Shown: in pieces, positions 37,151-46,248 of the stretch
Position numbering within the stretch: position 1 is the stretch's first letter
How the letters are laid out: the number at the start of each line of letters is the position of its first letter
Assembly (NCBI GenBank): GCA_002358345.1
Contig: DEOR01000065.1
Location: 30,297-94,296 of the forward strand
Direction: 5' to 3'
Source: Proteobacteria bacterium UBA3413
Lineage (GTDB): Bacteria; Pseudomonadota; Gammaproteobacteria; Magnimaribacterales; D2472
DNA: 64,000 nt
The notes under the pieces: model-generated
What the model saw: only the letters and a program-made list of their open reading frames with translations
Database searches by the model: none
What the model was told of the DNA's origin: nothing
Translations under genes and position numbers: made by a program

Positions 37151-38050
37151 ATGATGCAACCCCTTCAAGGCAGTTTCGTAGCTTTAGTGACACCGATGCA
37201 GGCTAATGGCAGCCTGGACTATACCTCCCTAGAATCATTGATTGAATGGCATATTGCATCAGGCACTAGCGGCATTGTGAGTGTTGGGACTACAGGCGAA
37301 TCGGCCACTGTATCTGTCACCGAGCATCTTGAGATCATCAACAAAACTATAGAGCTTGTGGACAAACGAATCCCTGTGATTGCTGGGACAGGAGCCAATT
37401 CCACTCAAGAAGCCATTGAATTAACCAAAACTGCCGCATCTTTGGGCGCTGACTATGCCTTGATAGTCACACCTTATTACAATAAACCAAATCAAGATGG
37501 CTTACTTCAGCACTATACTAAAATTGCAGACACGGTAGACATTCCTCAAATTCTATACAACGTTCCATCTAGGACAGCTTGTGACTTAAGGCCTGAGACT
37601 GTTGCAAGTCTTGCAACACATCCTAATATTATTGGAATTAAAGAGGCCACAGATGATCCAATGCGCCTGCGAGAATTAATGTCTATCACTGAAAGGCTCG
37701 AGGACCAAAAATACTTCTCTGTTCTGTCTGGTGACGATCCTACATTTAATTCCTTTATGGCAGAAGGTGGCGATGGGATCATTTCTGTAGCTGCGAATAT
37801 TCTGCCAAGTCAAATTGCAAAAATTTGCACTCTAAATCTTGATAAGCAGTTTGATGACGCCAAAGACCTTAATGAGATGTTTTTATCAATCTATGAACTT
37901 TTGTTCATTGAATCTAATCCAATCCCTGTCAAATGGATGCTTGAAAAAATGAGAAAAATTGATTCAGGAATTAGGTTACCCCTTGTGCCCTTGGCTACTC
38001 AGTATCATGATGCAATAATCAACGAGATGACAAAATTAAAATTATTATGA
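37151..38050 (+). CDS. dapA: 4-hydroxy-tetrahydrodipicolinate synthase
   Basis: DapA condenses pyruvate with aspartate semialdehyde, the first step towards diaminopimelate and lysine. The Schiff base lysine is K164 in GIKEATDD; Y136 in LYNVPSRT and the GTTGES pyruvate-binding motif (46-51) are intact. The 299 residues are standard. The diaminopimelate produced is needed by the peptidoglycan genes at the start of the window. It overlaps bamC by 4 bp; dapA-bamC-purC is a classic gammaproteobacterial order. Confidence 0.97.
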   Translation: MMQPLQGSFVALVTPMQANGSLDYTSLESLIEWHIASGTSGIVSVGTTGESATVSVTEHLEIINKTIELVDKRIPVIAGTGANSTQEAIELTKTAASLGADYALIVTPYYNKPNQDGLLQHYTKIADTVDIPQILYNVPSRTACDLRPETVASLATHPNIIGIKEATDDPMRLRELMSITERLEDQKYFSVLSGDDPTFNSFMAEGGDGIISVAANILPSQIAKICTLNLDKQFDDAKDLNEMFLSIYELLFIESNPIPVKWMLEKMRKIDSGIRLPLVPLATQYHDAIINEMTKLKLL

Positions 38051-39045
38051 AATATATCAGAAATTACCACTTACTCTGCCTAACCCTTTTTTTTAGCTCT
38101 TGCTCATATATCACTGGTCCAGAAGGCCTCTATCCCGAAACAAAATATCAGTTTTTTGAAGAAGTAGTCAATCCAGAGATTCAATTGGAAAATGAAGATT
38201 TTACTGTGATTGTAGATGATCATTATCCACCTATGACAGATGGCATTTCCAGTGCCGAAGTTCAAGATATTCCTCCTCCAAGACAAATATTTTCTTCAGG
38301 AGAATCTAATGAAGTTCAGCTAAGAAGGCTTGGAGAGTTAATGTGGGTTTATATTGAGACTCTTCCCTCTACGGCATGGCCGATTGCCAAGAATTATATA
38401 GAAGCCTCTCCAATGTCCATTCTGAGCGCAGATCCAGATGCTGGGATATTTACGATTAAATACTCCGAAGCATTAAATTTGATTCTTCGGGTTGAGCACG
38501 GTATCAAAGAAGCGTCTACTGAAATATTTTTAAGTTCGCAGACTTCAAATGGTGTATTGAATTCAAACACAGACTCTACATTTATTCAGACAGAGCTTGA
38601 AAAACTGGTTCAGTATTTTGCTAGCTCGGCAGCATCTTTTTCCGGAACATCTCTTGCAGCACAAAGTTTAAATGATAGAAAAAAAGCAAAAATATTTAAT
38701 TTAAATAATAAAACAACCATCCAGCTGGATCTTGGGTTTGATAGGGCTTGGTCTGCCGTTAGCAGAGCTCTATCTGCTGGAAATATTACCTCCAATGATA
38801 TTGACAGAGATGGTGGAATTTTTTTAGTTAGTTATTCAGTAGAGTCTGAGGGAAATGGCTGGTTTAATTTTCTAAATTTCGCAGATGATTCAGACCCCAA
38901 TTCCTTGTTGCTAAAAGAGCAAGCTGAATTTAAAATTATTCTCAAGACAGCAAATGACCAAACTAATATTGTTGTTGAGTCTCTGGCGGGCTCCCCCGAA
39001 GACGCTGAAGCTCTAATCTCTAAAATTAATGAATTATTAAGCTAA
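38047..39045 (+). CDS. bamC: Outer membrane assembly lipoprotein BamC
   Basis: BamC is an accessory lipoprotein of the BAM complex. The signal ends with FFSSC, C19 being the lipidated residue. A poorly conserved, probably unstructured N-terminal section is followed by two helix-grip domains (about residues 95-205 and 215-332). Sequence conservation with E. coli BamC (344 residues) is limited, so the call rests on lipobox, length, domain pattern and its place between dapA and purC. Confidence 0.85.
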   Translation: MKYIRNYHLLCLTLFFSSCSYITGPEGLYPETKYQFFEEVVNPEIQLENEDFTVIVDDHYPPMTDGISSAEVQDIPPPRQIFSSGESNEVQLRRLGELMWVYIETLPSTAWPIAKNYIEASPMSILSADPDAGIFTIKYSEALNLILRVEHGIKEASTEIFLSSQTSNGVLNSNTDSTFIQTELEKLVQYFASSAASFSGTSLAAQSLNDRKKAKIFNLNNKTTIQLDLGFDRAWSAVSRALSAGNITSNDIDRDGGIFLVSYSVESEGNGWFNFLNFADDSDPNSLLLKEQAEFKIILKTANDQTNIVVESLAGSPEDAEALISKINELLS

Positions 39046-39049
39046 AGCT

Positions 39050-39769
39050 ATGGAAAAACTATTACAAATCACAACCGGTAAGGCTAAGTCTTTATATACA
39101 ACCTCTAATCCTGATCAGTTGATTATGGAGTTTAGGGATGATACATCTGCATTTGATGGAAAAAAGATTGAAGCCCTGGATAATAAAGGAAAGGTTAACA
39201 ATCAATTTAATGCGTTTGTCATGGAATTCCTATCTTCCAAGGGCATTGAGACACATTTGATTGAGTTGCTTTCAAGCAATGAGTCACTTGTTTACAAGCT
39301 TGATATGTTCCCAATTGAGTGTGTTGTAAGAAATAGAGCAACTGGTTCATTATGCAAAAGACTAGGTGTTGAGGACGGTCTATTGCTAGATCCTCCATTG
39401 TTTGAATTTTTTCTAAAAGATGATGCCCTAGGTGATCCGTTAATTAATGATCATCACATCGTCTCATTTGGTTGGGCCACTCAAGAAGAGGCTAATTTAA
39501 TGAGAGAGATGACTCTCAAAGTAAATGATCTGCTAGTAGATTTTTTCAAGGAAGCTAACCTCATCTTGGTTGATTACAAGCTTGAATTTGGTATGTTTAA
39601 AGGAAAGATGCTGTTAGCAGATGAGTTCACTCCAGATGGTTGTCGCTTATGGGACAAAGACACTTTAACAAAAATGGACAAGGATAGATTTCGCCAAGAT
39701 CTAGGTAATGTGATCGAAACTTATAGCGAAGTGGCTGAACGCTTAGGCATGCAAATAAAACTTGACTAA
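39050..39769 (+). CDS. purC: SAICAR synthetase
   Basis: PurC joins aspartate to CAIR in purine synthesis. Visible blocks are GKAKSLYTT near the N terminus, the [22 protein letters not shown] segment, and the [11 protein letters not shown] and [14 protein letters not shown] motifs. The 239 residues equal E. coli PurC. It lies 4 bp after bamC. Its stop codon is inside the proposed IscR operator of the next gene. Confidence 0.97.
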   Translation: MEKLLQITTGKAKSLYTTSNPDQLIMEFRDDTSAFDGKKIEALDNKGKVNNQFNAFVMEFLSSKGIETHLIELLSSNESLVYKLDMFPIECVVRNRATGSLCKRLGVEDGLLLDPPLFEFFLKDDALGDPLINDHHIVSFGWATQEEANLMREMTLKVNDLLVDFFKEANLILVDYKLEFGMFKGKMLLADEFTPDGCRLWDKDTLTKMDKDRFRQDLGNVIETYSEVAERLGMQIKLD

Positions 39770-39782
39770 AAGAGTCAGGTAT
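39758..39782 (+). promoter_or_regulatory. IscR type 1 binding site upstream of iscR
   Basis: The half-sites GACT (39764-39767) and AGTC (39773-39776) are separated by five bases, flanked by CTT on the left and AGGTAT on the right. By hand this fits the published 25-bp type 1 IscR consensus, as I recall it, at 23 positions (mismatches at 39759 and 39772). It covers the likely -35 TTGACT (39762-39767), so [2Fe-2S]-IscR would repress its own operon as in E. coli. Confidence 0.75.
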
Positions 39783-39794
39783 TGATAATACCTG
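39762..39794 (+). promoter_or_regulatory. iscR promoter with overlapping perfect inverted repeat
   Basis: TTGACT (39762-39767) and GATAAT (39784-39789) are 16 bp apart. The -10 sits at the centre of the perfect repeat CAGGTATTGATAATACCTG (39776-39794, 8-bp arms), whose left arm is shared with the IscR site. Transcription would start near 39796, which is the first base of the iscR ATG, so the message may be leaderless; no ribosome binding site is visible. Confidence 0.55.
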
Positions 39795-39795
39795 T

Positions 39796-40230
39796 ATGAA
39801 TTTCACAACAAAGAGTCGTTACGCTGTAAATGCGTTGGCTGATCTTCAATATTTATCCAATCACTCTAACCCAGTAGCCTTAAGAGATATTGCGGTGAGG
39901 CAGGGCATAGAGCTAAGTTATCTTGAGCAATTATTTCGAAAGTTAAGAATGGCTGGGATAGTAAAAAGTATTCGCGGAAGAAATGGTGGCTATGTGTACG
40001 CTGCTGAACCGACTCAGATTACCATCAAGTCAATTATGGATGCTGTAGAAGAGAATCTTGATGCCACTAATTGCGCTGGAACTTCAGCCTGTCTGTCTGG
40101 AAAGCAATGCAACTCCCATCAATTATGGGATGATTTAAATCATGTGGTCGATAGTTTTTTAAGCAAAATATCAATTGCTGAACTGGCAGATTCTCCACAC
40201 CATCAAATTACCATGAAGGAAATACAATAA
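39796..40230 (+). CDS. iscR: Fe-S-sensing transcription regulator IscR
   Basis: IscR is an Rrf2-family regulator that represses the isc operon when it carries a [2Fe-2S] cluster. The N-terminal winged helix (about residues 1-65) includes the recognition region [18 protein letters not shown], and the ligands are C93, C99, C105 and H108, with exactly the spacing of the E. coli protein. The 144 residues are normal for the family. A matching operator lies directly upstream. The stop overlaps the iscS ATG. Confidence 0.97.
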   Translation: MNFTTKSRYAVNALADLQYLSNHSNPVALRDIAVRQGIELSYLEQLFRKLRMAGIVKSIRGRNGGYVYAAEPTQITIKSIMDAVEENLDATNCAGTSACLSGKQCNSHQLWDDLNHVVDSFLSKISIAELADSPHHQITMKEIQ

Positions 40231-41456
40231 TGAGCACTCCGATCAATTTACCCATATATTTAGATTACGCATCTACCACTCCTGTTGATCCTCGCGTGGC
40301 CCAAAAAATCTGCGATCACTTAACCATAGATGGAAATTTTGGCAATCCCGCATCTCGCTCTCATAAGTTTGGATGGAAGGCAGAAGAAGCGGTAGAGGAA
40401 GCAAGATCTCATGTTGCAAACCTTGTTGGCTGTGATCCACGGGAGATTGTTTGGACATCAGGCGCTACAGAGGCTAATAATCTTGCAATCAAAGGCATTG
40501 CAAATTTTTATCAATCCAAAGGCAAGCACATCATTACATCTAAAATTGAGCACAAGGCAGTACTAGACACTTGTCGACAGCTAGAGCGGGAAGGATTTGA
40601 GGTAACATATTTAGAGCCCACAGAAGGAGGCATCATTACAATTGATTCGATTCAAGAAGCAATTAGAGAGGACACAGTATTAATCTCGATCATGCATATT
40701 AATAATGAGCTTGGCACTATTAATGATCTTCAGGGTATAGGAACGTTAGCAAGGGAAAAAGGTATATTTTTTCATGTCGATGCTGCGCAAAGTACAGGTA
40801 AGGTTGAAATTAATTTGGCTGAACTCCCAGTGGATTTAATGTCATTTTCGGCTCATAAAACTTATGGACCAAAAGGCATAGGGGCACTTTATGTTAGTCG
40901 CAAACCCAGAGTAAGAATTGAAGCGCAAATGCACGGTGGCGGACATGAAAGAGGCATGCGTTCAGGCACACTACCTACACATCAAATTGTAGGTATGGGT
41001 GAAGCCTTTAGGATTGCAAAAGAAGAAATGTTACAAGACACTAAGCGAATTGAATCTCTGCATGATAGATTCTATGAGTCTGTCTCTAAAATTGAAGAAA
41101 TTTATGTCAATGGAGATATTTCTAAAAAAGTTGGCAACATATTAAATATCAGTTTTGCCTATGTAGAAGGCGAGTCTTTGATTATGGCTTTGAAAGATAT
41201 TGCAGTATCCTCTGGCTCTGCTTGTACCTCAGCAAGTCTTGAGCCTTCTTATGTACTAAGGGCGCTAGGCAGGAAAGATGAGCTGGCTTCTAGCTCTATT
41301 CGCTTCTCCTTTGGCCGCTTTACAACGGAAGAAGATGTTGATTACACACTATCTCTAATTAATCATGCGGTTGAGCGGCTTAGAGAATTATCCCCATTAT
41401 GGGAGATGTATCTTGATGGCATTGATCTTGACACTGTAGATTGGCAAACACACTAA
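40230..41456 (+). CDS. iscS: Cysteine desulfurase IscS
   Basis: IscS takes sulfur from cysteine for Fe-S clusters and tRNA thiolation. The PLP lysine is K210 in [11 protein letters not shown], and the catalytic loop cysteine is C332 in [13 protein letters not shown]. The 408 residues match the group I enzyme. It begins one base into the iscR stop (TAATG), so translation is probably coupled. iscU follows after 16 bp with a clear ribosome binding site (AGGAGA). Confidence 0.98.
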   Translation: MSTPINLPIYLDYASTTPVDPRVAQKICDHLTIDGNFGNPASRSHKFGWKAEEAVEEARSHVANLVGCDPREIVWTSGATEANNLAIKGIANFYQSKGKHIITSKIEHKAVLDTCRQLEREGFEVTYLEPTEGGIITIDSIQEAIREDTVLISIMHINNELGTINDLQGIGTLAREKGIFFHVDAAQSTGKVEINLAELPVDLMSFSAHKTYGPKGIGALYVSRKPRVRIEAQMHGGGHERGMRSGTLPTHQIVGMGEAFRIAKEEMLQDTKRIESLHDRFYESVSKIEEIYVNGDISKKVGNILNISFAYVEGESLIMALKDIAVSSGSACTSASLEPSYVLRALGRKDELASSSIRFSFGRFTTEEDVDYTLSLINHAVERLRELSPLWEMYLDGIDLDTVDWQTH

Positions 41457-41472
41457 ATTTTAGGAGAAAAGT

Positions 41473-41877
41473 ATGGCGTACAGCAAAAAAGTAGTTGATA
41501 AATTTGAAAATACCATCAATGAACCAGCAAAATATAATGTTGGTAGATTTGATCCCAAGGAAATGAATGTAGGCACTGGAATGGTGGGTGCGCCTGCTTG
41601 TGGTGATGTGATGAAGCTCCAAATTAAGTGTGAGCGCCAAGGGAACACCCATATTATTAAGGATGTAAAATTTAAAACATACGGTTGTGGCTCTGCTATA
41701 GCATCGTCAAGCGAGCTTGTAGAAATGCTTCTTGGCAGGACGCTTGAGGAAGCCAAAGAAATAAAAAATATTGATATTGTTAATGCGCTTGAGCTTCCCC
41801 CCATCAAAATCCACTGTTCTGTTTTAGCAGAAGATTCAATTAAACAAGCGATAGAAGACTACGAACAAAAACAATAA
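41473..41877 (+). CDS. iscU: Fe-S cluster scaffold IscU
   Basis: IscU is the scaffold on which [2Fe-2S] clusters are built. The three ligand cysteines are C43 (with D45), C72 and C115. The motif LPPIK (108-112) corresponds to LPPVK, the sequence bound by the chaperone HscA; it is kept although hscA and hscB are not in this operon. The 134 residues are normal. Confidence 0.97.
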   Translation: MAYSKKVVDKFENTINEPAKYNVGRFDPKEMNVGTGMVGAPACGDVMKLQIKCERQGNTHIIKDVKFKTYGCGSAIASSSELVEMLLGRTLEEAKEIKNIDIVNALELPPIKIHCSVLAEDSIKQAIEDYEQKQ

Positions 41878-41879
41878 GC

Positions 41880-42230
41880 ATGGAAAAATTCTCTGCAGAA
41901 GTATTAAAGTTTTCTGACAAAGCTGTAGCTCACTTCCTATCAAGCATTCAAAATCGTGGTAAAGGCCATGGCGTAAGAATTGGTGTTAAAAAAGCTGGCT
42001 GCTCAGGCTTTGAATATTTTTTTGATTATGTTGATGAGCCACCTGTGACCACTGCTGAGGATGTGATCTTTTTAGAGGGGGAATGCACAATTTATGTCGA
42101 TTCTGATAGCCTGAGTTACCTCAAGGGCAGCATGGTCGATTATTCTGAAGATGGTCTCAACAAAGGCATTAAGTTTCACAACCCAAATGCGAAGGCTGTT
42201 TGTGGTTGCGGAGAAAGTTTTACCATCTGA
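41880..42230 (+). CDS. iscA: A-type Fe-S carrier IscA
   Basis: IscA delivers clusters or iron to target proteins. The ligand cysteines are in KAGCSGFEY (first) and CGCGESF (last two), the A-type pattern. The 116 residues include a short N-terminal extension relative to E. coli (107). It starts 2 bp after iscU. Normally hscB and hscA follow; here ferredoxin does, after one base. Confidence 0.96.
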   Translation: MEKFSAEVLKFSDKAVAHFLSSIQNRGKGHGVRIGVKKAGCSGFEYFFDYVDEPPVTTAEDVIFLEGECTIYVDSDSLSYLKGSMVDYSEDGLNKGIKFHNPNAKAVCGCGESFTI

Positions 42231-42231
42231 A

Positions 42232-42570
42232 ATGGCGACCATTAAATTACTTCCTCATTCTGAGCTTTGCCCAGGCGGGGCTGAGTTTGAAACCAGAGCA
42301 GATGAATCAATATGTGAGGCCGCTTTAAGAGAGGGTATTAAAATTGAGCATGCTTGTGAGATGTCATGTGCATGCACAACTTGCCATATAATTGTTCGAG
42401 AAGGTTTTTCAGAGCTGAATGATGCCTCTGAAACAGAGGAAGACATGCTTGATAAGGCTTGGGGGCTTGAGCCTAATTCACGGTTAAGCTGCCAAACTTT
42501 TCCGATAGAAGGTATTTATACTGTTGAATTACCAAAATACACAATTAATCAGGTGTCTGAAGATCATTAA
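42232..42570 (+). CDS. fdx: [2Fe-2S] ferredoxin of the isc operon
   Basis: Adrenodoxin-type ferredoxin that gives electrons for cluster assembly. The cluster cysteines are in CEMSCACTTCH, with the fourth in SRLSCQTF. I take ATG 42232 (112 residues, MATIKLLPH), one base after the iscA stop; the longer open frame upstream runs inside iscA and is not part of the protein. iscX follows after 2 bp. Confidence 0.96.
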   Translation: MATIKLLPHSELCPGGAEFETRADESICEAALREGIKIEHACEMSCACTTCHIIVREGFSELNDASETEEDMLDKAWGLEPNSRLSCQTFPIEGIYTVELPKYTINQVSEDH

Positions 42571-42572
42571 TT

Positions 42573-42773
42573 ATGGAATATAAATGGTCTGACATCTTAG
42601 ATATTGCAATAGATTTGAGTGAGACTTATCCTGAAATAGATGCTCAGTGGATCAGTTTTCCTGATTTACACCATAAAATATGCTCCTTAAAAAATTTTAA
42701 TGATGACCCATCATCCTCTAATGAAAAAATACTTGAAGCAATTCAGATGGCATGGATGGCTGAATCAGACTAA
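42573..42773 (+). CDS. iscX: IscX (YfhJ)
   Basis: A small acidic protein (66 residues) that binds IscS and iron and modulates cluster assembly. The N-terminal YKWSDILDIAIDLSETYPEIDA and the C-terminal LEAIQMAWMAE segments are family hallmarks. It is the last gene of the isc operon as in E. coli. A possible ndk promoter begins a few bases after its stop. Confidence 0.96.
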   Translation: MEYKWSDILDIAIDLSETYPEIDAQWISFPDLHHKICSLKNFNDDPSSSNEKILEAIQMAWMAESD

Positions 42774-42779
42774 CTCACA

Positions 42780-42785
42780 TATAAT
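42780..42785 (+). promoter_or_regulatory. Possible -10 element for ndk
   Basis: A perfect TATAAT lies 24 bp before the ndk ATG. The -35 is weak (TGGCTG at 42757-42762 with 17 bp spacing, inside iscX). AGGAG (42798-42802) is a good ribosome binding site. Transcription would start near 42792. Confidence 0.4.
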
Positions 42786-42809
42786 GTCGCAAAATTCAGG
42801 AGTAATCTT

Positions 42810-43229
42810 ATGCCACTAGAAAAAACACTTTCCATTATCAAGCCAGATGCAACAGGTAAAAATGTGATCGGAAAAATTATAGATCGTTTCGAATCTAACG
42901 GACTGAAAGTTGTTGCAGGCAAATTAATTCAAATGAATGAATCAAAAGCTGCAGGTTTTTATGCAGAGCATAAAGAAAGACCATTTTTTCCAAGCCTCGT
43001 TGAATATATGACCTCTGCTCCAGTGTTTGTCCAAGTTCTAGAGGGAGAAAATGCTGTGCTTAAGAATAGAGAGCTCATGGGCGCAACCAATCCAAGCGAG
43101 GCAGAGCCTGGAACAATCAGGGCTGACTTTGCAGAAACCATTGATGCCAATGCTGTGCATGGGTCTGATTCCGCAGAAAGTGCAGCAAGAGAGATTAACT
43201 ACTTCTTTGAAGCTAGCGAAATCTTTTAG
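42810..43229 (+). CDS. ndk: Nucleoside diphosphate kinase
   Basis: Ndk moves the gamma phosphate from ATP to other nucleoside diphosphates. The phosphorylated histidine is H117 in [12 protein letters not shown], and [11 protein letters not shown] and [21 protein letters not shown] are the other signature blocks. The 139 residues are typical of bacterial enzymes. It heads the order ndk-rlmN-rodZ-ispG-hisS-yfgM-bamB-der shared with E. coli. Confidence 0.98.
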   Translation: MPLEKTLSIIKPDATGKNVIGKIIDRFESNGLKVVAGKLIQMNESKAAGFYAEHKERPFFPSLVEYMTSAPVFVQVLEGENAVLKNRELMGATNPSEAEPGTIRADFAETIDANAVHGSDSAESAAREINYFFEASEIF

Positions 43230-43233
43230 TTGA

Positions 43234-44328
43234 GTGCCTAAAGAAAAATTAAACTTATTAGGATTCTCGCATGAATCCTTAGTGGAGTTTTTCGCCTCAA
43301 TCCGGCAACCAAAATTTCGAGCGTCTCAACTGATGAAGTGGATTCATCAAAGAGGGGTTTTAGATTTTATGGAGATGACCGATTTTAGCCTGGCGCTAAG
43401 GCAAGAACTTACCGCATTAGCAATAGCTCAGCCCCCAGAGGTAGAAGAATGCTTGCTTTCACCTGAAGGAACGCAAAAATACCTTATCAAACTTGAGTCC
43501 GGCTCCATGATAGAGATGGTAAAAATTCCTGAAAAAAAACGATTAACATTATGCATATCCTCTCAAGCAGGCTGCGCGTTGCAATGTACATTTTGTGCTA
43601 CTGGAGCTCAGGGTTTTGAGAGAAATCTTAGCCCTGCAGAAATTATAGGCCAACTCTGGATTGCCAATTTTTACAAGCAGCCCTCGCAACAAATCTCTAA
43701 TGTAGTATTTATGGGAATGGGCGAACCATTACTAAATATAGATCCTGTCATGAGTTCGATCTCTATCATGCAGCATCAGAATGCATACGGTCTTTCAAAG
43801 CGCCGGATCACTCTAAGCACTTCCGGCATTGTTCCAGAGATCAAAAAACTTGCAGCAAAAACTGATGTCTCATTGGCCATCTCTCTTCACGCTGCCAATA
43901 ATGAGTTGAGAGATGAGATAGTGCCAATAAACAAAAAATATCCCATAAATGAATTGATTGAATCTTGCAAAGGATACTTAGAGAATCAAAGTAAAAGAAA
44001 AACTATTACCATTGAATATATTTTAATTGATGGGGTGAATGACTCAATCGAGCATGCCACTCAATTAGTCACTGTGCTAAAAGGCCTGTCTTGTAAGGTA
44101 AATCTCATTCCATTTAACCCATTTGATGGGTGTAATTATTTACGATCACAGGAATTAACTATACAAAAATTTAAAGACTATTTGATTGGCAAGGGAGTCA
44201 TTACCACTTTGAGAATTACTAGAGGAGACGCTATAGGTGGAGCTTGCGGCCAATTGGTCGGCAAGTTAAAAAATAGCATCATGGGAAAAAATAATATCAA
44301 TCGAATCAATATTGTGCATACCTCATAA
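43234..44328 (+). CDS. rlmN: Dual-specificity 23S rRNA/tRNA methyltransferase RlmN
   Basis: RlmN methylates C2 of A2503 in 23S rRNA and A37 in some tRNAs using radical SAM chemistry. The [4Fe-4S] cysteines are C114, C118 and C121 in CALQCTFC, and a further catalytic cysteine lies in GGACGQL near the C terminus. VVFMGMGEPLLN is conserved. The start is GTG 43234, 4 bp after ndk. The 364 residues are typical. Its cluster depends on the isc system encoded just upstream. Confidence 0.97.
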   Translation: MPKEKLNLLGFSHESLVEFFASIRQPKFRASQLMKWIHQRGVLDFMEMTDFSLALRQELTALAIAQPPEVEECLLSPEGTQKYLIKLESGSMIEMVKIPEKKRLTLCISSQAGCALQCTFCATGAQGFERNLSPAEIIGQLWIANFYKQPSQQISNVVFMGMGEPLLNIDPVMSSISIMQHQNAYGLSKRRITLSTSGIVPEIKKLAAKTDVSLAISLHAANNELRDEIVPINKKYPINELIESCKGYLENQSKRKTITIEYILIDGVNDSIEHATQLVTVLKGLSCKVNLIPFNPFDGCNYLRSQELTIQKFKDYLIGKGVITTLRITRGDAIGGACGQLVGKLKNSIMGKNNINRINIVHTS

Positions 44329-44330
44329 TC

Positions 44331-45155
44331 ATGAAATCGGCACAAACATCTAAAATTGGCAAAAAATTTCAAGGCGAAAGAGAGGCGTTGGGCCTATCGG
44401 AACAAGATGTTTCGTCGCGCACATTAATTAATATTGATTTTATCAGGGCAATTGAATCAGGCGATTATTCTATTTTTCCCGCTAGAATGTATGCTTTGAG
44501 GTACTTTGAAAAATATGCAAGTTTTTTACAAATCCAGCAGGAATTTTTTGATATCTATCATGTAAATAATCATCAGGAAGATGGCGAGAGCAACCCTTCA
44601 CATTTTAATAGCGTAACAGAGGCCATTAAGAGCGGTAAGTATAATCTTATTATCAGCTTAATTTCTGTATTGTTTTTTGCAGGCATTGTTATTAATGGAC
44701 TCCATGATTTCTTCTCTTCATCTCATGAGGACTGGTCTATGGAGGAGTCTCACGTATCAAAAAACATTCCAGAGAATCAGCTGGCCGATATATCAGAGAT
44801 AGATAGAAATTTTATTGCAAATGCTTTAGAAGAAATTAAGCCCTTATTCCAACCAGTGATAAATGTATCCGATGTAGATAGTTCAAGTGAATTTCAAGTT
44901 ACCGCGGGTGAGCTCAAAAAATTATCTCTAAGTTTTACTGAAGATAGTTGGTTAGAAATATATCAAGGAGCTACTCAGCTAATCTATAGATTATTCAATA
45001 AGGATGAGAGATTGGACATATCTATTACCCCGCCATTTAAAATTATTGCAGGCAATGCCAATGGCGTGACTGGCTTTTACGGTGAAAGTAAAATTAACTT
45101 TACTAAGGTTGCCAATGAGCTTAACGTGAGTTTTATTGAGATTGAAGATGAATGA
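44331..45155 (+). CDS. rodZ: Cell shape protein RodZ
   Basis: RodZ links MreB to the cell wall synthesis machinery. A cytoplasmic helix-turn-helix of the Xre type (about residues 8-75, with [15 protein letters not shown]) is followed by a membrane segment (about 106-122) and a periplasmic DUF4115 domain ([20 protein letters not shown]). At 274 residues it is shorter than E. coli RodZ (337), mainly in the linker. It lies 2 bp after rlmN and overlaps ispG by 8 bp. A pilF gene, found here in some relatives, is absent. Confidence 0.92.
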   Translation: MKSAQTSKIGKKFQGEREALGLSEQDVSSRTLINIDFIRAIESGDYSIFPARMYALRYFEKYASFLQIQQEFFDIYHVNNHQEDGESNPSHFNSVTEAIKSGKYNLIISLISVLFFAGIVINGLHDFFSSSHEDWSMEESHVSKNIPENQLADISEIDRNFIANALEEIKPLFQPVINVSDVDSSSEFQVTAGELKKLSLSFTEDSWLEIYQGATQLIYRLFNKDERLDISITPPFKIIAGNANGVTGFYGESKINFTKVANELNVSFIEIEDE

Positions 45156-46245
45156 TTCCTGGATAGTTAGAAAAGAAACGAAGCCAATCTTTGTTGGAGA
45201 TGTTGGTGTGGGAGGCAGTCATCCAATCTCCATTCAATCCATGACCAATACAAATACTGCCGATGTGCAGGCAACCATTGGTCAAATAGAAGATCTACAG
45301 GCTGCAGGGGCAGATATTGTCAGAGTCTCCGTCCCGGACAAAGAATGTGCAATAGCATTTAAAAAAATTAAAACGGCTGTTACTATCCCTTTGGTAGCAG
45401 ACATTCATTTTGATTATAAAATTGCTCTTTTAGTGGCTGATAGCGCTGATTGTCTGAGGATAAACCCTGGCAATATTGGCAAAGCAGACAAAGTTCAGCA
45501 AATTATTCAGGCCGCAAAAGATAATAATGTGCCAATTCGAATTGGTGTTAATGCTGGTTCGCTAGAAAAGGATTTGCAGAAAAAATATGGCGAACCAAAC
45601 TCTGATGCTCTTGTGGAGTCTGCTTTAAGGCATGTAGAAATTCTTGATAGGTATGATTTTCAAAATTTTAAACTTAGTTTAAAAGCCTCGAATATTAAAA
45701 TGACTGTTGAAAGCTATCGAAAATTTTCCAAACTGCTTGATCAACCGCTCCATCTAGGAATTACTGAGGCTGGTAGCTATAGAGCAGGCTCAGTTAAATC
45801 TTCTATTGGCCTGGGGTTGCTTCTGGCTGAAGGCATTGGCGACACCATTAGGGTTTCTTTAGCCTCAGATCCCGTAGATGAAATTAAAATAGGTTGGGAT
45901 ATTCTAAAAAGCTTAAATTTACGCAGTCGAGGCATTAGAATTATTGCGTGCCCAAGCTGTTCCAGACAGAATTTTAATGTAATTGAAGTTGTGAATGAGC
46001 TAGAAAGAAGATTTGAGGATATTTCTGATGACCTTGAGGTTGCGATCATCGGTTGCTATGTTAATGGGCCGGGAGAGTCTAAAGCTGCAGATGTTGGTCT
46101 GACAGGCGGTCCAAGCAACCTATTGTATGTCGATGGCTCGCCTTTGAAAAAAGTCTCTAACGAGAAACTTGTTGATACAATAGAATCTCAGGTCAGAGAA
46201 AAGCTTGAGAAAAAAGCATCAGATAACATTATTGCAAAGGGCTAA
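45148..46245 (+). CDS. ispG: 4-hydroxy-3-methylbut-2-enyl diphosphate synthase
   Basis: IspG converts the cyclic diphosphate produced by IspF into HMBPP with a [4Fe-4S] cluster. The TIM-barrel part starts at [17 protein letters not shown], and the C-terminal cluster ligands are in ACPSCSRQ and [10 protein letters not shown] use ATG 45148 (365 residues) rather than the TTG at 45136; it overlaps the rodZ end by 8 bp. Its partner enzymes IspD and IspF are fused at 16798. Confidence 0.96.
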   Translation: MNDSWIVRKETKPIFVGDVGVGGSHPISIQSMTNTNTADVQATIGQIEDLQAAGADIVRVSVPDKECAIAFKKIKTAVTIPLVADIHFDYKIALLVADSADCLRINPGNIGKADKVQQIIQAAKDNNVPIRIGVNAGSLEKDLQKKYGEPNSDALVESALRHVEILDRYDFQNFKLSLKASNIKMTVESYRKFSKLLDQPLHLGITEAGSYRAGSVKSSIGLGLLLAEGIGDTIRVSLASDPVDEIKIGWDILKSLNLRSRGIRIIACPSCSRQNFNVIEVVNELERRFEDISDDLEVAIIGCYVNGPGESKAADVGLTGGPSNLLYVDGSPLKKVSNEKLVDTIESQVREKLEKKASDNIIAKG

Positions 46246-46248
46246 TAA

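Noticed and set aside
42151..42231. N-terminal extension of ferredoxin inside iscA
   Set aside because: The added residues are the iscA 3' end in another frame; the family starts at MATIKLL and ATG 42232 directly follows the iscA stop.
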